A stretch of 64,000 nucleotides of DNA, taken from NCBI GenBank assembly GCA_948144175.1, contig CANXME010001999.1, forward strand, positions 372,001-436,000, read 5' to 3'. Shown piece after piece: positions 1-11,548 of this stretch. The DNA comes from Closterium sp. NIES-65. Taxonomy: Eukaryota > Streptophyta > Zygnematophyceae > Desmidiales > Closteriaceae. Position 1 is the stretch's first letter; each line of letters begins with the position of its first letter. A model generated the notes under the pieces. That model was given only the letters and a program-made list of their open reading frames with translations. It was not told the origin of the DNA and made no database searches. A program made the translations under genes and the position numbers.

Positions 1-887
1 CCAACCTCTGGGGCCGCAGCACCAGCAGAACTAGTAGAGTCTCCAGCACCAGTAGCACCAGCAGCAGCAGCGGGGTCCGCAACACCAGGCGCGCCACTCC
101 GAAGAGTGCAGCGCCGCTTGTACCACTCACGGATCCGCTCACGGGAGGGGAGCTCCCGGCTAGGAGGAGAAGCACTAGCACCAGTCCCAGTAGTACGCCT
201 GACTCAAGAGGTACCTCTCTTGAGGCTGCAGTACTGGAAGTACCACTCACGCAGCTGCTCCGAGGAGAGGGCTCCGCCAGGTGTAGGACCCTCAGGCTCA
301 GGACCTCCAGACTCAGAACCCCCAGACTCCGGACTCTGCGGCTCAGCACCCCCAGGCTCAGTACTCCCAGGCTCAGCACCCCCAGGCTCCGCACCCCAAG
401 GCTCAGCACCCCCAGGCTTCGCACCCCCAGGCTCCGCACCCGCAGGCTCCGCACCCCCAGGCTCAGCACCCCCAAGCTCCGCACCCACAGCAGGACGAGA
501 GTCGACTGCTACCTCAACAGGCTCAACCGGGTCTACCTGAGACACACCTGAGGGAGCGGCACCCTGAGGGGGGAGGGGGTCTACGACAGCAGCACCTGGC
601 GCGAGGAAGAGAGGCGGGGGCAGTGCGGTAGGGGAAGAGGCGGTAGTAGGGGACGACTCGTCAAAAGTGACGTCCTGAGAGGGCAAGACTTGGCGCGAGG
701 TGGCGTGGTAAAACTGCCAAGCAAGCGCGTCCGGGACAAAGCCGAGGAAGACGCAGGGAACAGCACGGGAGGAGAGCTTGTCTGCAGACGTATCGCGGAC
801 AAAAGCTCGAGATCCCCAGACCCGGAAATGCGACGCATCGCCAACCTCCCCCGTCCACAGCAGTGTGGGTGAGGTCTCCGGCAGACA
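1..887 (-). pseudogene. Element A integrase C-terminal domain and GGAEP linker (partial)
   Basis: The minus frame at 968-204 contains PETSPTLLWTG then VGDASHFRVWGSRAF, SADKLSSRAVPCVFLGF and QDVTFDES, which is the copia integrase C-terminal GKG-like region seen intact in F. It continues into tandem pentapeptides of the GGAEP/GGSEP type (about 490-290), coded by a 15-bp minisatellite, then REWYFQYC. The start at 968 is not genuine because it lies in fused gag sequence. The fragment is cut by the window edge before RT. Confidence 0.75.
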
Positions 888-2311
888 TGCGAGTACCTGG
901 AGCGGCAGACGCACTAGTCCTAATGCCCGGGTCGGGCGGCACACACAGGTATTCAGCACCCTCTCCACTAGTAGACATCACATACATAGCAGTGAGAATA
1001 GCATCAAAGTCTAGAGCATAGATATCAATCCCCTTCTTCAGGAGATCAACCCAGCGGGGCAGCTCAGTGGCCTGAGGGAACTGAACACGCCAAGCGTCGT
1101 TGAGACGAGTGAAGCAGCGCTGTGTGGCGTGCGGTCCCCCACACGGCTGACCAGTGCGGTCACCACTGCGAATGACGTACGTGCAGCTAAAGCCACCCCC
1201 CCCCCCCCCCCCCGTGCTGAGAGTACCACTCACGGACCTCCTGGGGCGACGGAATGTGCTGCTGGCTCTGGCCACCGCCAGTGCCTCCACGACCACCACC
1301 GCCGCCGCCACCCCCTCGACCACCCCAACCCCTGCCGCCGCCGCGTCCACCGCCACCCCCACCACCGCCTCCGCCCCTGCCACCTCCCACGCCGCTGCCG
1401 CCACCACCCCCGCCGCTGCCGCCACCACCCCCGCCGCTGCCACTAGCCCCTCCAGTCGCGCCACCACCCCCACCGCCGCCACCGCCCCCACCACCGCCTA
1501 CCTCGCTGTCACCGCCACCGCCCTTGCCCCCTTTGCCCTTGCCGCTGCGGCGCCCGCTCGAAGCAGACGCAGTCCCGACCTTCTCACCACCAAGGAGGTC
1601 GACAGCAGCAGCAGAGGCGACAGAGGGAAGAAGGGGGGAAGGAGAACACCCCTCAAAGAACGGGGTACGGGGGTCGCCACGAGAGGCACCTACAGCGACT
1701 ATGCTAGCCTCAGCTGCAAGGAGTTCCTTCTCGAGGAGGGCAATGGTGAGCTCAGTGGGGCAGCGAGCTAGGAAGTGGTCCCTGACAGAGCGCAGAGTGT
1801 CAGGGAGGCGCGTGACTAGGTGGTAGAGAGTGAGCCAGAGTGGGGGTGGGTTCTTGGCAAGGAACTCATCAGGCATGGCGGCGCGGAAGCGAGCCTCACT
1901 AGTTCGGAGGTGCGTAATGAGGTCAGCGACTGTGTGGAAAGAGGCTAAGTCGGGGAACAGGTAGGGAAGAGAGAGACGGCCTAGTGCGGCAGAGGCCGGT
2001 GAGGAGTAGCGGGCAACGACAGCAGTGTACAGTGCTTGTGCAGTATTGTGCTGCCCAAAGTGCTCGCGCTCATCTATCGGTAGGGAGTTGCGAATAGCGA
2101 AGTGAGCGTGGGCGTCACGAGTCTGCCACTATGAGCGGGCAGTGCTGTCAGCAGTAGCAGCAGGAGCAGGAGCATGGCCTAGGGCGTGATCGTACAGTGA
2201 GATGTCCTCCTTGGCAGTGAGCTGTAGGAAGAGGTGTAGGTCATCTAGCCAGGTTTCGAACTTCACTGGGCGGCCCTCAGCATCGAAAGCCAGTATAGGA
2301 GGGCTAGCCAT
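888..2311 (-). pseudogene. Element A gag (broken)
   Basis: The start at 2311 (MASPPILAFDAEGRPVKF) matches the gag start of every other copy here. The frame is broken by TAG at 2129-2131 where element B has CAG (Gln), then resumes around 1876-1187 with the conserved capsid-like segment (AKNPP, SRGDPRTPFFEGCSPSPLLP). A (Gly)n stretch follows, made by GGX codons opposite the C-rich plus strand at 1270-1500. An 18-C run (1196-1213) lies at another frame break. The terminal cysteine motif is C-X13-C-X3-H-X4-C (starts CTYVIRSGDR). Near 890 the reading joins integrase sequence, so about 1.4 kb has been deleted compared with elements D and F. Confidence 0.8.
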
Positions 2312-2339
2312 AGCAGTAGTAGGAGTAATATCAGTAGGG

Positions 2340-3020
2340 GCACCCCAAAAACAGTAGGCAGTGCGACTCAGGTAGGGCGGCTCGGTCCTGTACGGGCGGC
2401 GCGGCTCGGTTCAGGTAGGGCGGCGCGGCTCGGGAAGGGCGGCGCGGCTAGGTTCGGGCGGCGCGGCTCGGTTTGGGCTGGGCGGCTCGGTTCGGGCGGC
2501 TCGGTTCGGGCGGCTCGGTTCGGGCGGCTCGGTTCGGGCTGGGCGGCTCGGTTCGGGCTGCTCGGGTCGGGCGGCTCGTTCTTGGGGGGGGGGGGGGGCG
2601 TTCGGGGCCTCTAGGGGCGAGCGCGGGGCCGTAAGGGGCCGCTAAGGGCGAGCGCGGGGCCGATCGGGGCCTCTAGGGGCGAGCGCGGGGCCGTAAAGGG
2701 CCGCTAAGGGCGAGCGCGGGGCCGTTCGGGGCCTCTAGGGGCGAGCGCGGGGCCGTAAGGGGCCGCTAAGGGCGAGCGCGGGGCCGTTCGGGGCCTCTAG
2801 GGGCGAGCGCGGGGCCGTAAGGGGCCGCTAAGGGCGAGCGCGGGGCCGACGGGGGCCTCTAGGGAGGTGAGCGTGGGGCCGACGGGGCCGTTAGGGGCGA
2901 TCGCGGGGCCAACAGGGTCGCTAAGGGGCGAGCGCGGGGTCGTAAGGGGCGAGCGCGTGGGCCGACGGGGCCTTAAGGGGCGGCGCGCGAGTCGCTAAGG
3001 GGCGGGTCGCGGGTCGCGGG
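2340..3020 (-). repeat. GC-rich tandem-repeat leader of element A
   Basis: Two tandem arrays. 2390-2580 has short units around ggctcggttcgggc. 2605-3000 has a roughly 66-bp unit (ggggcctctaggggcgagcgc and ggccgctaagggcgagcgc alternating), repeated about five times. A G run of about 15 at 2584-2598 separates them. No coding sense; it occupies the place of the 5' untranslated leader between PBS and gag. Confidence 0.75.
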
Positions 3021-3059
3021 GCCTTAGAGGGCCAAGAAAACCAAGGCGCCCTAGGGCGC

Positions 3060-3084
3060 AGGTAGGTAGGTAGGTAGGTAGGTA
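3060..3084. repeat. (GGTA)n microsatellite
   Basis: About six perfect GGTA units, inside the start of element A's leader near its junction with element B. Confidence 0.9.
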
Positions 3085-3185
3085 GTGGTGGGCCCTAAAA
3101 AATTGGTCCTAGAACAGTACAGTGATCTCTACCTAGCAATGCAAACATGCAGGTATATATATATAGATCACAGTACAAGCAAAGC

Positions 3186-6100
3186 CTACAGCAAGTGAGG
3201 AAAAGTGGGCACAAGCCCCAGCATAGTGCAGAAACGCTGATGATCACCAGCCTGAAGTGCCTTGGTGAATATATCAGCAGTGTTGGCCCGAGTGGCCACG
3301 TAACACAGACGAAGCTGACCACGATGCTGCAACTCTCGAGCTAGGAAGTAACGCAGAGCGATGTGCTTCGTTCTGTGCTTCAGTCTGTGCTCCTCACACA
3401 AGGCAATGGTAGCCTTGTTGTCAACGTACAGCACTGGAGGGGAACGAGGCCGCTCTCCCAAGTCGATCAGCAGGTAGGTGAGCCAGCGCAACTCCTGTGC
3501 AGCCATGGCTGTGGCGTAGATCTCAGCCTCACAACTGGAGCTGAGAACAGAAGACGAGCGTGTAGAACATCAAGAAACTGAACCAGAGCCAAGGCTGAAG
3601 GTGTAACCCTGTGACGTCCGCTGAGTAGCCTGGTCGATAACCCAAGAAGCGTCTGAGTGCCCAGTGAGGACAACTAGGCTCTTCCCTCCAAGCACTAGCC
3701 CCATGCCTGATGTGCTGCACAAGTAGCGCAGTACCCTCTTAGCGGCAGCCATGTGCTCAGGTCGGTGCCGACCAGGAGCCACGTAGCAAGCCAGCAGACC
3801 AAGAGGGTACGCGAGGTCAGGAAGAGTGCAAGTCATCAGGTACATGAGGCAGCCAACAAGCTCTGGTTAAGGACCACTCGGCTCTACGGACTCGTCCGAA
3901 GGTGGAGCTGAGAGCGAGTGACCTGTAGCCAGAGGAGTCGCCTGTGCTGAGGACCAGGTGAAGCCGAAGCGCTGAAGGACCTGTTGCACCATCTGTGACT
4001 GAGTCAGTGTGATGGTGCGGCGTGCTCCGTCCAGGGTGATCTGTAAGCCAAGGTAGCTGCGCAGTTCACCCAGGTCTGTGCACGTGTGTCTCTTCTGCAG
4101 CTCCGACTTCACGTGGGCGAGAGCCCCAGTGTCAGCAGTGGCAAAGACCAAGTCATCGACGTACACGAGAATGTAGAACGGCGGCAGCGAAGTGTCGGTG
4201 CGCAGAAACAGCGATGGGTTAGCAGTAGAAGGCGCAAACCCAAGAGCCGCAAGCGTAGTCCTCATTGTGTCGTGCCACTCACGTGGGGCCTGGCGGAGAC
4301 CGTAGACCGGCCGCCGGAGGCTCCACTGGGTACCAGGAGGAAACGACCCAGTGAAGCCAGGAGGGCGGCGCAGCTAGATCTCCTCGTGCAAGCTGCCCTG
4401 CAAGAAAGCTGTGCTGAAGTCAAGAGAGTGAAGCTCGTAGTCACGCTGAGCGGCAAAGTGCAGCAGCACCCGAAGAGTGGTCATCTTCGGAGTGGGAGAG
4501 AAGGTTTGGAAGAAGTCTACTCCCTCTCGCTGACTGAAGCCTCGAGCAACGTACCGAGCCTTGAAGACAAGTGGAGAACCTGGCGGCCGCTTCACCCTGA
4601 AAATCCACATGCCATCGACTACGTTCGCCCCAGGAGGGGGAACCTCGTTGACGTAAGTGCCTGTGGACTTCCAGGATGCCATCTCTGCGTCCATGGCTGA
4701 CTGCCACTGAGTGGATGACTCACCCGCGATCGCCTTGGCGTAAGAGCGCGGGATCGGGATGTCTGGAGCATCCGGGTCTCCCTCAAGGGCAAGCAGCATG
4801 GCCACAAGATGAGGTACAGCAGCAGCAAAGCACTCAAACTCCTCCTGCCTGTCCTCAAGAACGTCCGTGCCAAGAGCACACTCACCTCCGACTGACGGAG
4901 GATAGACAGACTCAGACTCAGACTCAGCAACAAGATTGGCAGCGTAGTCTAGACGACAGTGAGCAGCAAAGTTGACAAGCTCAGCAACTAAGGTAGACGC
5001 AGCAGCTGACTCAAAGGAAGGGTTCGTGACAGCAGTGGCCAGGAGACGCGTGACAGTAGGACTAGCAGCGCGAAGAGTGTCAGACTCCGGGTCAGCAAGG
5101 GCAGGCAGGGAGGACTCAAGAGGAGAAGGAAGAGGGACACGCTGTGGAGCAGTGGAAGGACGAAGCGTCATCTGGTGAGTGCTTGGGTTAGCAAGAGGAC
5201 GCTGACGCGGGACACGATGACCAGTGCGAGCAGCACAAACAATTGACGCAGAACGAGACTCAGGCGACACATGATGAGACTCAGGCTCACGACGCTCTGT
5301 AAGACCTCCTGTCGGACCAGTGTAGGGAGAAGGACCAAGGAGTGGCGAGGCAGGCGGTAACTGCGACTGCGACTGGACAGGCGGAGGACACTCTAAGGAG
5401 GGAGCAGGACAAGGAGGAGGCGGCTGACCAAGAACCTGCTGAAGGAGGGGAACGAAGTACGGCCGCGGCCGAGTAGTGCCCTTAGAACCAGCAGAGACAG
5501 CACCAGAACCTCCAGCACCAGCTCCAACTCCTGCACCACCACCAGCAGCACCAGCAGTGCCAACTCCAGTTTCCCCAGCAGCACCTCCAGCTCCAGCCCC
5601 TGCAGCACCTCCAGCAGCACCCCCAGTCCCAGCAGCTCCAGTACCGCCAGTAAGAGCACCTCCAGGACCAGTAGCTCCAACACCTCTTGCGCCAACACCA
5701 GGGTCAGCGAGGACACCAACTCCAGTAGGCCCAGCGGCCTCAGCTCCAGCAGCACCTCCAGCGCCCACAGCACCACGGCGGCGGCGACAGTACCGAGAGT
5801 ACCACTCACGCAGTTGCTGGGAAGAGAGAACGCCCCCAGGCGCAGCACCCCCAGGCTCAGGACCTCCAGGCTCAGTACCCCCAGGCTCACCACCAGCAGT
5901 CTCCGCACCCCCAGGCTCAGCACCCCCAGTCTCAGCACCCCCAGGCTCAGCACCCCCAGTCTCCACAGCCACAGGCTCAGCACCTCCAGTCTTAGCACCC
6001 CCAGACCCAGCACCACCAGGCTCAGCACGCTCAGTACCTCGCGCAAGACCAGATTCGACAGCTACCTCGACAAGCTTGACAGGGTCTACCTGGGAAACAC

Positions 6101-7760
6101 CTGAGGGAGCTGGACCCTGGGGAGGCAGGGGGTCTACCGAAGCAGCACCTGGCGTGAGGAATAGCGGCGGGCGGGGGAGCGGGGCAGTGCGGTAGGGGAA
6201 GAGACGGTAGAAGAGGACCGACTCGTCAAACGTGACGTCGTGAGAGGTGAAGACACGGCGCGAGGTGGGGTGGTAAAATTGCCAGCCTGGCACGTCAGGG
6301 ACAAAGCCAAGAAAGACACAGGGAACAGCGCGGGCGGAGAGCTTGTCCGCGGACGTATCGCGGACAAAGACACAATATCCCCAGACACGGAACACAGACG
6401 CATCGCCAGCCTCTCCCGTCCAACGTAGCGTCGGCGAGGTCTCCGGAAAGGAGACACGGGGCCAGAGGTTGAGCTGATGCGCTGCGTAGCGGACCGCAAA
6501 CGGCCACAGAAAATGGGGGGCAGCCGCATGGACCAAGGAGGTACGAGCGACCTCCATGACCAAGCCAATGTGGCTCGCAGCAACCCCATTCTACTGAGGA
6601 GAGGCCGGAAGCGTGAGCGTCTGGCGAATGCCCTCCCCCTGATAGAAGGTCTCCAAGAGACCGGAGGAAAACTCACCACCTTAGTCAGAGTGCGGTCGCA
6701 GGATGGGAAGGTCACTGCGAAAGCGCTTCTCCAGCTGGAGACGGGTAGCGCGGATCCAAGGGATCAAAACAGCAGGGAGCTCTCCCTTGGTGGGCAAGGG
6801 GAAGACCGTGGTGTAACGCGTGTAGTTGTCAACTACCAGCAGGAAGTAGCGCTCTCCTCCCTGTCCACGGACGCGGGCTGGGCCCCACACGTCGATGTGA
6901 AGGGTCTGCATAGGGGCCTCCGTCGGGGGAAACTCAGAGGAGTGAGGGGTGGCACGCTGCCGCCCCTCAACACAGGGAAGGCAGGGAGGGCAGGGGACGG
7001 TGGCAAGGGAGGCAGTGACCTGGGGAGACCAGAGACAAGGTAACGGGAGTGCATGCCATGAAGGCGCTGCATCGAAGGGTGCCCAAGGCGGTGGTGCCAG
7101 ATGACCGTCCGGTGCGACAGGGTGCGACACGAGCAGGGGGCGGACAACTGAGCTGACGCAGACGCCGACGCCGCTACCTGAGGGGACTCAGTGGTCAGTG
7201 TGTACAAGTCCGACCCCGGCTGCCTAGTGAAGGTAGCCAGGTGACGACCCGTCTGGGCACACGTGCAATGTGTCACACGCTTGTAGGCAGGGGTGAACTG
7301 GTGAACACTCGCGTCCTGGAGTGCAGAACCCGCCACCAAGTTTGTAGAGAACGAGGGGAGGTAAAGGCCCGACAGTGTGCCGGACGGGACAACAGGACAA
7401 GGGAGGGCAGTGGTGGAGGTCGCAAGGACCGGACCCCCTGAGGGGTCAGCCAGGGAGACAGCAACCGGCCTAGGGAGCTGCTTGAGGGCAGTGCGGTCGC
7501 GAAAGAAACAGCGAGAAGCACCTGAGTCCAGTTTGAAGGTGTGCAGTGCCTCAGTAGACTAAGTACCTGAAGGCGCAGACTCACAAGCACCTGAAGCAGC
7601 AGACACACCTGCACCTAGAGTAGCAGCCTCACCAGGACCTGGGGCAGCATACGCACTAGCACCTAGAGCGGCAGCCTCACTGGTCGCAATGCCTGGGTCT
7701 GGTGGTACACACAAGTAACAGTCACCCTCAACACTAATAGTCAATGCATACATGGCTCCT
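3186..7760 (-). pseudogene. Element B pol (protease-integrase-RT-RNase H), multiply broken
   Basis: Pieces in order on the minus strand: protease-region remnants about 7614-7273; integrase zinc-binding and core in overlapping frames 7339-6681 (WHHRLGHPSM, LHIDVWGPARVRGQGGERYFLLVVDNYTRYT, ending at LRPHSD); integrase end, linker and N-terminal RT 6563-4374 (WIFRVKRPPGSPLVFKARYV, LDFSTAFLQGSLHEEI then stop); RT core 4265-3867 with YVDDLVFA; 3845-3570 (MYLMTCTLPDLAYPLGLLA); RNase H end 3506-3186 (YVDNKATIALC, RANTADIFTKAL). At least five stops or frameshifts separate these, so no functional polyprotein can be made. Confidence 0.85.
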
Positions 7761-8065
7761 AGGATAACATCAAAGTCAAGTGCAAAGACATCAATGTTCT
7801 TTTTAAGCAGATCAGCCCAGCGGGGCAGCTCAGAGGCCTCAGGGAACTGTGCACGCCAGGCGACGTCGAGACGGAAGAAGTAGCGCTGCGGCGTGTGGAA
7901 CCTCCCACACGTCTGACCAGCGCAGTCACCTGTGCGGATGACATACGTGCAGGTACCCCCTCCCCCAGACCCCCCATGCTGAGAGTACCACTCACGAAGT
8001 TGCTGGGACGACGGGGTCTCTCTGAGACGCTGCTGCTGGCGCTGGACACCACCCGAACCTCCACG

Positions 8066-9076
8066 CTACGCTGGTCCACCCCGACCACCACCCGTACCGC
8101 CGCCACCACGCCCACCGCCGCCACCACCACCGCCTCCACCCTGGCCTCCTCCACCACCACTACCGCCACCACCCCCGCCGCTGCCACCGACCCCCCCAGC
8201 CCCGCCACCACCCCCACCACCGCCACCACCCCCACCACCCCCACCGCCCCCACCTCCACCTCCCCCGCTGGCACCACCACCACCCTTGCCCCCCTTGCCC
8301 TTGCCGCCCTTGCGCCTCCAGCTAGGAGCAGACGTAGCCCCGACTTCCTCAGCACCAAAGAAGTCGACAGCGGCAGCAGAGGCAACCGAGGGGAGAAGGG
8401 GGGGAGGGGAACACCCGTCAAAGAGGGGCGTGCGGGGGTCGCCACGAGAGGCACCCACAGCATTGATGCTAGACTCAGCTGCAAGCAGATGCTTCTTGAG
8501 GAGGTCAATGGTGAGCTCGGTGGGGCAGAGGGAGAAAAAGTGGTCCCTGACTACGCGAAGGGAGTAAGGGAGGCGGGCAACTAGGTGGTAGAGAACGAGG
8601 TACATCAGGGGGGGGTTCTTGGCGAGGAACTCAGCAGGAAGGGCGGCGCGGAAGCGAGTGTCACTGGTGTGGAGGTGGGTAATGAGGTCAGCGACTGCGG
8701 GAAAGGCGGCGAGATCGGGGAAAAGATAGGGCAGCGAGAGACGGCCTATCGTAGCAGAGGCAGGCGAGGAGTAGCGAGCGACGACTGCATCGTACAGTGC
8801 CTTAGCAGTCTTGTGCTGGCCGAAGTGTGCGCGCTCATCTAACGGCATGTGGCTGCGAATGGCTAGGCGAGTGTGGGCGTCACGAGTCTGCCACTGGGAG
8901 CGGGCTGTACTGTCAGCAGTGTCAGCAGGTGCTAGAGCGGTTCCGGGCGCGTGGTCATATAGCGAGACATCATCCTTAGCAGTGATCTGGAGGAAGAGGT
9001 GGCGATCGTCGAGCCAAGCATCAAACTGGAGCGGACGGCCCTCAGCATCGAAAGAGAGAACAGTGGGTGTAGCCAT
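8066..9076 (-). pseudogene. Element B gag
   Basis: Open for 336 codons from the ATG at 9076 (MATPTVLSFDAEGRPLQF), the family start. It covers the N-terminal copia gag region (WLDDRHLFLQITA), the central alpha-helical part (SQWQTRDAHTRLAIRSHMPL, YLFPDLAAFPAVADLITHL), the conserved SRGDPRTPLFDGCSPPPLLP block and a long Gly run, and runs out within the Gly-rich array. The cysteine motif downstream, in another frame near 7950-7880, begins CTYVIRTGD, but its last Cys is changed to Tyr (QRY). Defective through a frameshift in the Gly-rich segment. Confidence 0.8.
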
Positions 9077-9888
9077 AGTGGCAGCAGCAGTAGCAGTAGC
9101 AGAAGTAGCAGTAAGAGCAATAGCAGTAGTGGCTGTAGTGAAACGAATAGCTGGAACAGTAGGAACAGGAACAGCAGGTGCTGTAGGTGGGCCGGCGCGG
9201 TTTGGTAAGGGCGGCGCGGCTCGGGGGGCGCGGCTCGGGCGGCGCGACTTGGGCGGCGCGGCTCGGGCACGTAGGGCAGCGCGGCGGCGGGCCTAGCACG
9301 GTGGGCGGCGGCGCCTAAGCTGCAGCTGCGCACAGGCCGCGGCTGGGTTCGTGCTGCAGCAAAACGCGAGCTGCAGCAGCCTACTCACGATTGTAACTGC
9401 GGGCGGGCTGCGACCTGCAGGCGGGCGGCGGTGGGTCGTGCGCCGTCCTAGGTGCGAGCGGTCGGGCTCGGGCTGCAGTCGCGCGCGGACGGCGGCCTAC
9501 GAAAGCAGGGGCGGCGACTTACGGGAGGGGCGACGCGACTGCCTACGGGCGGGGCTGCGTCGCGCTGGAAAGCCAGCCGGGTGGGTCGACGCGCGGCTAG
9601 CGGCCTGCTCGTGGGTGGTGCTAGCCGCGCTGGCGGCCTACGGTCGTCGCGCGCGCGATTCGGGCCGCGCGCGGGCTGCTAGCGGGCTGCTCGCGCTAGG
9701 AAAAAGAGAGGCCGCGCGCGGGCGGCTAGTGAGCTGCGCACGGGCAGCGTGAGAGAACGAGGCGCACGAGGGCGCGATAGTAAAGAGGCGCACGAGGGCG
9801 GTGAGAGGGCGGTGAGAGGGCGCTCTAGGGCGCCAGTAGCTGAAGGGTAGGCCCTTAGTACTAGATGGTCCTAGGTTCCTAACCTAGG
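9077..9888 (-). other. Leader of element B
   Basis: Untranslated GC-rich region between PBS and gag. It holds short imperfect repeats of ggcggcgcggctcggg type (9185-9260), blocks of gcgggcggc type, and a hairpin next to the PBS (cctaggttcctaacctagg, 9871-9889). Plus-strand open frames here (9351-9752) are GC-driven and have no recognisable product. Confidence 0.55.
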
Positions 9889-9900
9889 CTTCTGATGCCA
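9889..9900 (-). promoter_or_regulatory. Primer-binding site of element B
   Basis: Minus strand TGGCATCAGAAG, abutting the LTR; a degenerate form of TGGTATCAGAGC, the initiator tRNA-Met complement used by plant copia elements. Confidence 0.65.
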
Positions 9901-10036
9901 TGTTAGAATGAGAAGGATTGGTTCAACTATCGAGAGAGTTTTACAAGTAGGAAAACCCTAAGGGGTTATACCCCACAGAATCTACCCCACTACAGCCTAC
10001 CAATAACTGCAACATATAACATATATATGTTTGACA
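9901..10036 (-). repeat. 5' LTR of element B
   Basis: 136 bp. On the minus strand it starts TGTCAAACATATATATG and ends CATTCTAACA, directly followed by the PBS. It contains the LTR core shared by all family members (TAGGCTGTAGTGGGGTA) and a downstream TTAGGGTTTT telomere-like box. There is no partner LTR in the window. Confidence 0.8.
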
Positions 10037-10041
10037 TACGT

Positions 10042-11325
10042 AAGTATCGCGCATCAATGGCAGCAGAAGATCTGCCATGAGTTGCATTCAAATCGCGACG
10101 ACGAGGTTTTTTTACTGGGTGAGGAAGGAGCACATCTGCTTCAGCCCACCCCGCACCGCAGTCGAATGTAGGAGCAATAATTGAGCGATTCGGTACGGAC
10201 TTTGTGCTGGTGGGTGGGGTGGGGTGAGGTGGGGTCGCAACTTCGCGCCTCCAATTCCACCACACTTCTCGCCGCATGATGCAGAGAAGCTGCATATCGC
10301 CAATGATTGCCGAACAGATAACGACGTGAAGCGCTCTGTAACAGAATCATTGATTTGACTGACATCTATAAAACTCTTATGAAAAGTATCGCCCTCTATA
10401 ATTAGCTCTCTCCCCTTTGCCCTCTCAGCCATGCCAATATGTAAGCCACAATTTAAAACAATAGATCTTATCTTTGTTCTCACATTTGTTAACTGTCCTA
10501 CCTCATTCCTTCTCTAAATTTTGAACTTTCCTCTCTGTACCTCAAACGTGCCTCTAAGTCTTAGTTATGGACCATGTGTGGAGGGGGCTGAACTTCTGGC
10601 CCAGAAGAAGCCACGAAGCAGGAGTGTTCAGAAGGACAGGAGTGTAAAATGGCCCAGAATCCAATAGAGGATGTGACAAGGTGATGCGAGCGGACAGAGA
10701 GGGTAAACATACCATGATGGGAGCGGACCGAGCGGGTAAACAAACCGTGGTTATGGAATTCCACTGAATGAATCCCTCTCACAAGTGCATGCACCTACTA
10801 TCTCTCTCACACGCGCATACACCAGCCCAAGCAACGCTATGTTGCTACAAAGGAAAAACTAGTACATGCGTCAGCAGGCAGTGCAACATGTCCCAGCATA
10901 CTAACGCTGATGTCGCTTGCACATCTACTGCTTCTGTTCGGGATGATGCAGCTCAGCCGGCAGGAGAGCCATCTGGACATCCCAAGCCGGCAAGACTGCC
11001 TCTTACAAAACAGCTTCTGCTCAGCAAGAGCGAGCTCAACAGGCAGACAAGGCTGGTTAATGCCTCAGCCGGCAGGAGAACCACTTGTCATCCCAAGCAC
11101 TAGCAAAGATGGGGCCACTGCCTCTTGCGGATCAACTTCTTCCGTTCTGAATGATCAGGTTCTTTTCCGAAAGCACAGCATCCAGCAGGCGCCAGCACCA
11201 ATGCCACACTACAAAGCAAACAATTGCATCTAGCACCATCACGGCAGCAGTTAGACTCTGCCCCAGCTGCTCCGCTATGGCTGCATTCCCACACCCCAGG
11301 CTTCACACCACCCCTTTCCGAATCC
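10042..11325. other. Low-copy sequence without a supported gene
   Basis: Base composition drops to near-average GC. Short frames on either strand show no motif or conserved composition. I see no tRNA, LTR or long repeat. Confidence 0.4.
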
Positions 11326-11329
11326 CAGC

Positions 11330-11535
11330 CGCGCCCCGGCCATGCAATACCAAGCATCGCATCACACCACGCCACCATGGCACACACCAGACCAGACCAC
11401 TCTACCACGCCAGGCACCACTTCTCACCACTCCACCACGTCACGCACACACCACACCACACCACACTACACCATACTACACCCCACACAACGCCACCTAT
11501 TACAACCCACGCTACCACGCACCACACCACACCAT
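11330..11535. repeat. CA/CCA-rich imperfect simple repeat
   Basis: Irregular runs of caccac/cacaccac across about 200 bp. It lies just past the stop of the minus-strand gene at 11549 and could be in its 3' untranslated region. Confidence 0.7.
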
Positions 11536-11548
11536 GCCACGTCGCTGC

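Larger units (their letters stand above)
1..3112 (-). mobile_element. Element A: truncated copia retrotransposon (5' leader, gag, integrase tail)
   Basis: Read on the minus strand this holds a GC-rich leader (about 3112-2312), a gag (2311 to about 890), then the end of integrase and the low-complexity linker running off the left edge. Protease and the integrase catalytic core are absent: gag sequence passes directly into the integrase C-terminal segment near 888. The leader starts in the conserved post-PBS segment (minus strand: ctaggacc ... tagggcccacc), but the PBS and 5' LTR are missing, and sequence on the right is the 3' end of element B. Dead copy; the RT part, if present, lies outside the window. 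Confidence 0.85.
3113..10036 (-). mobile_element. Element B: degenerate copia retrotransposon lacking its 3' LTR
   Basis: Minus-strand element with 5' LTR 9901-10036, PBS 9889-9900, GC-rich leader 9888-9077, gag from 9076 and pol down to 3186. The 3' untranslated tail (AT repeat near 3155) ends about 3113, where element A's leader begins. No PPT or 3' LTR is present, so no TSD can be checked. The many frame breaks and the divergent LTR make this one of the older insertions. Confidence 0.85.
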
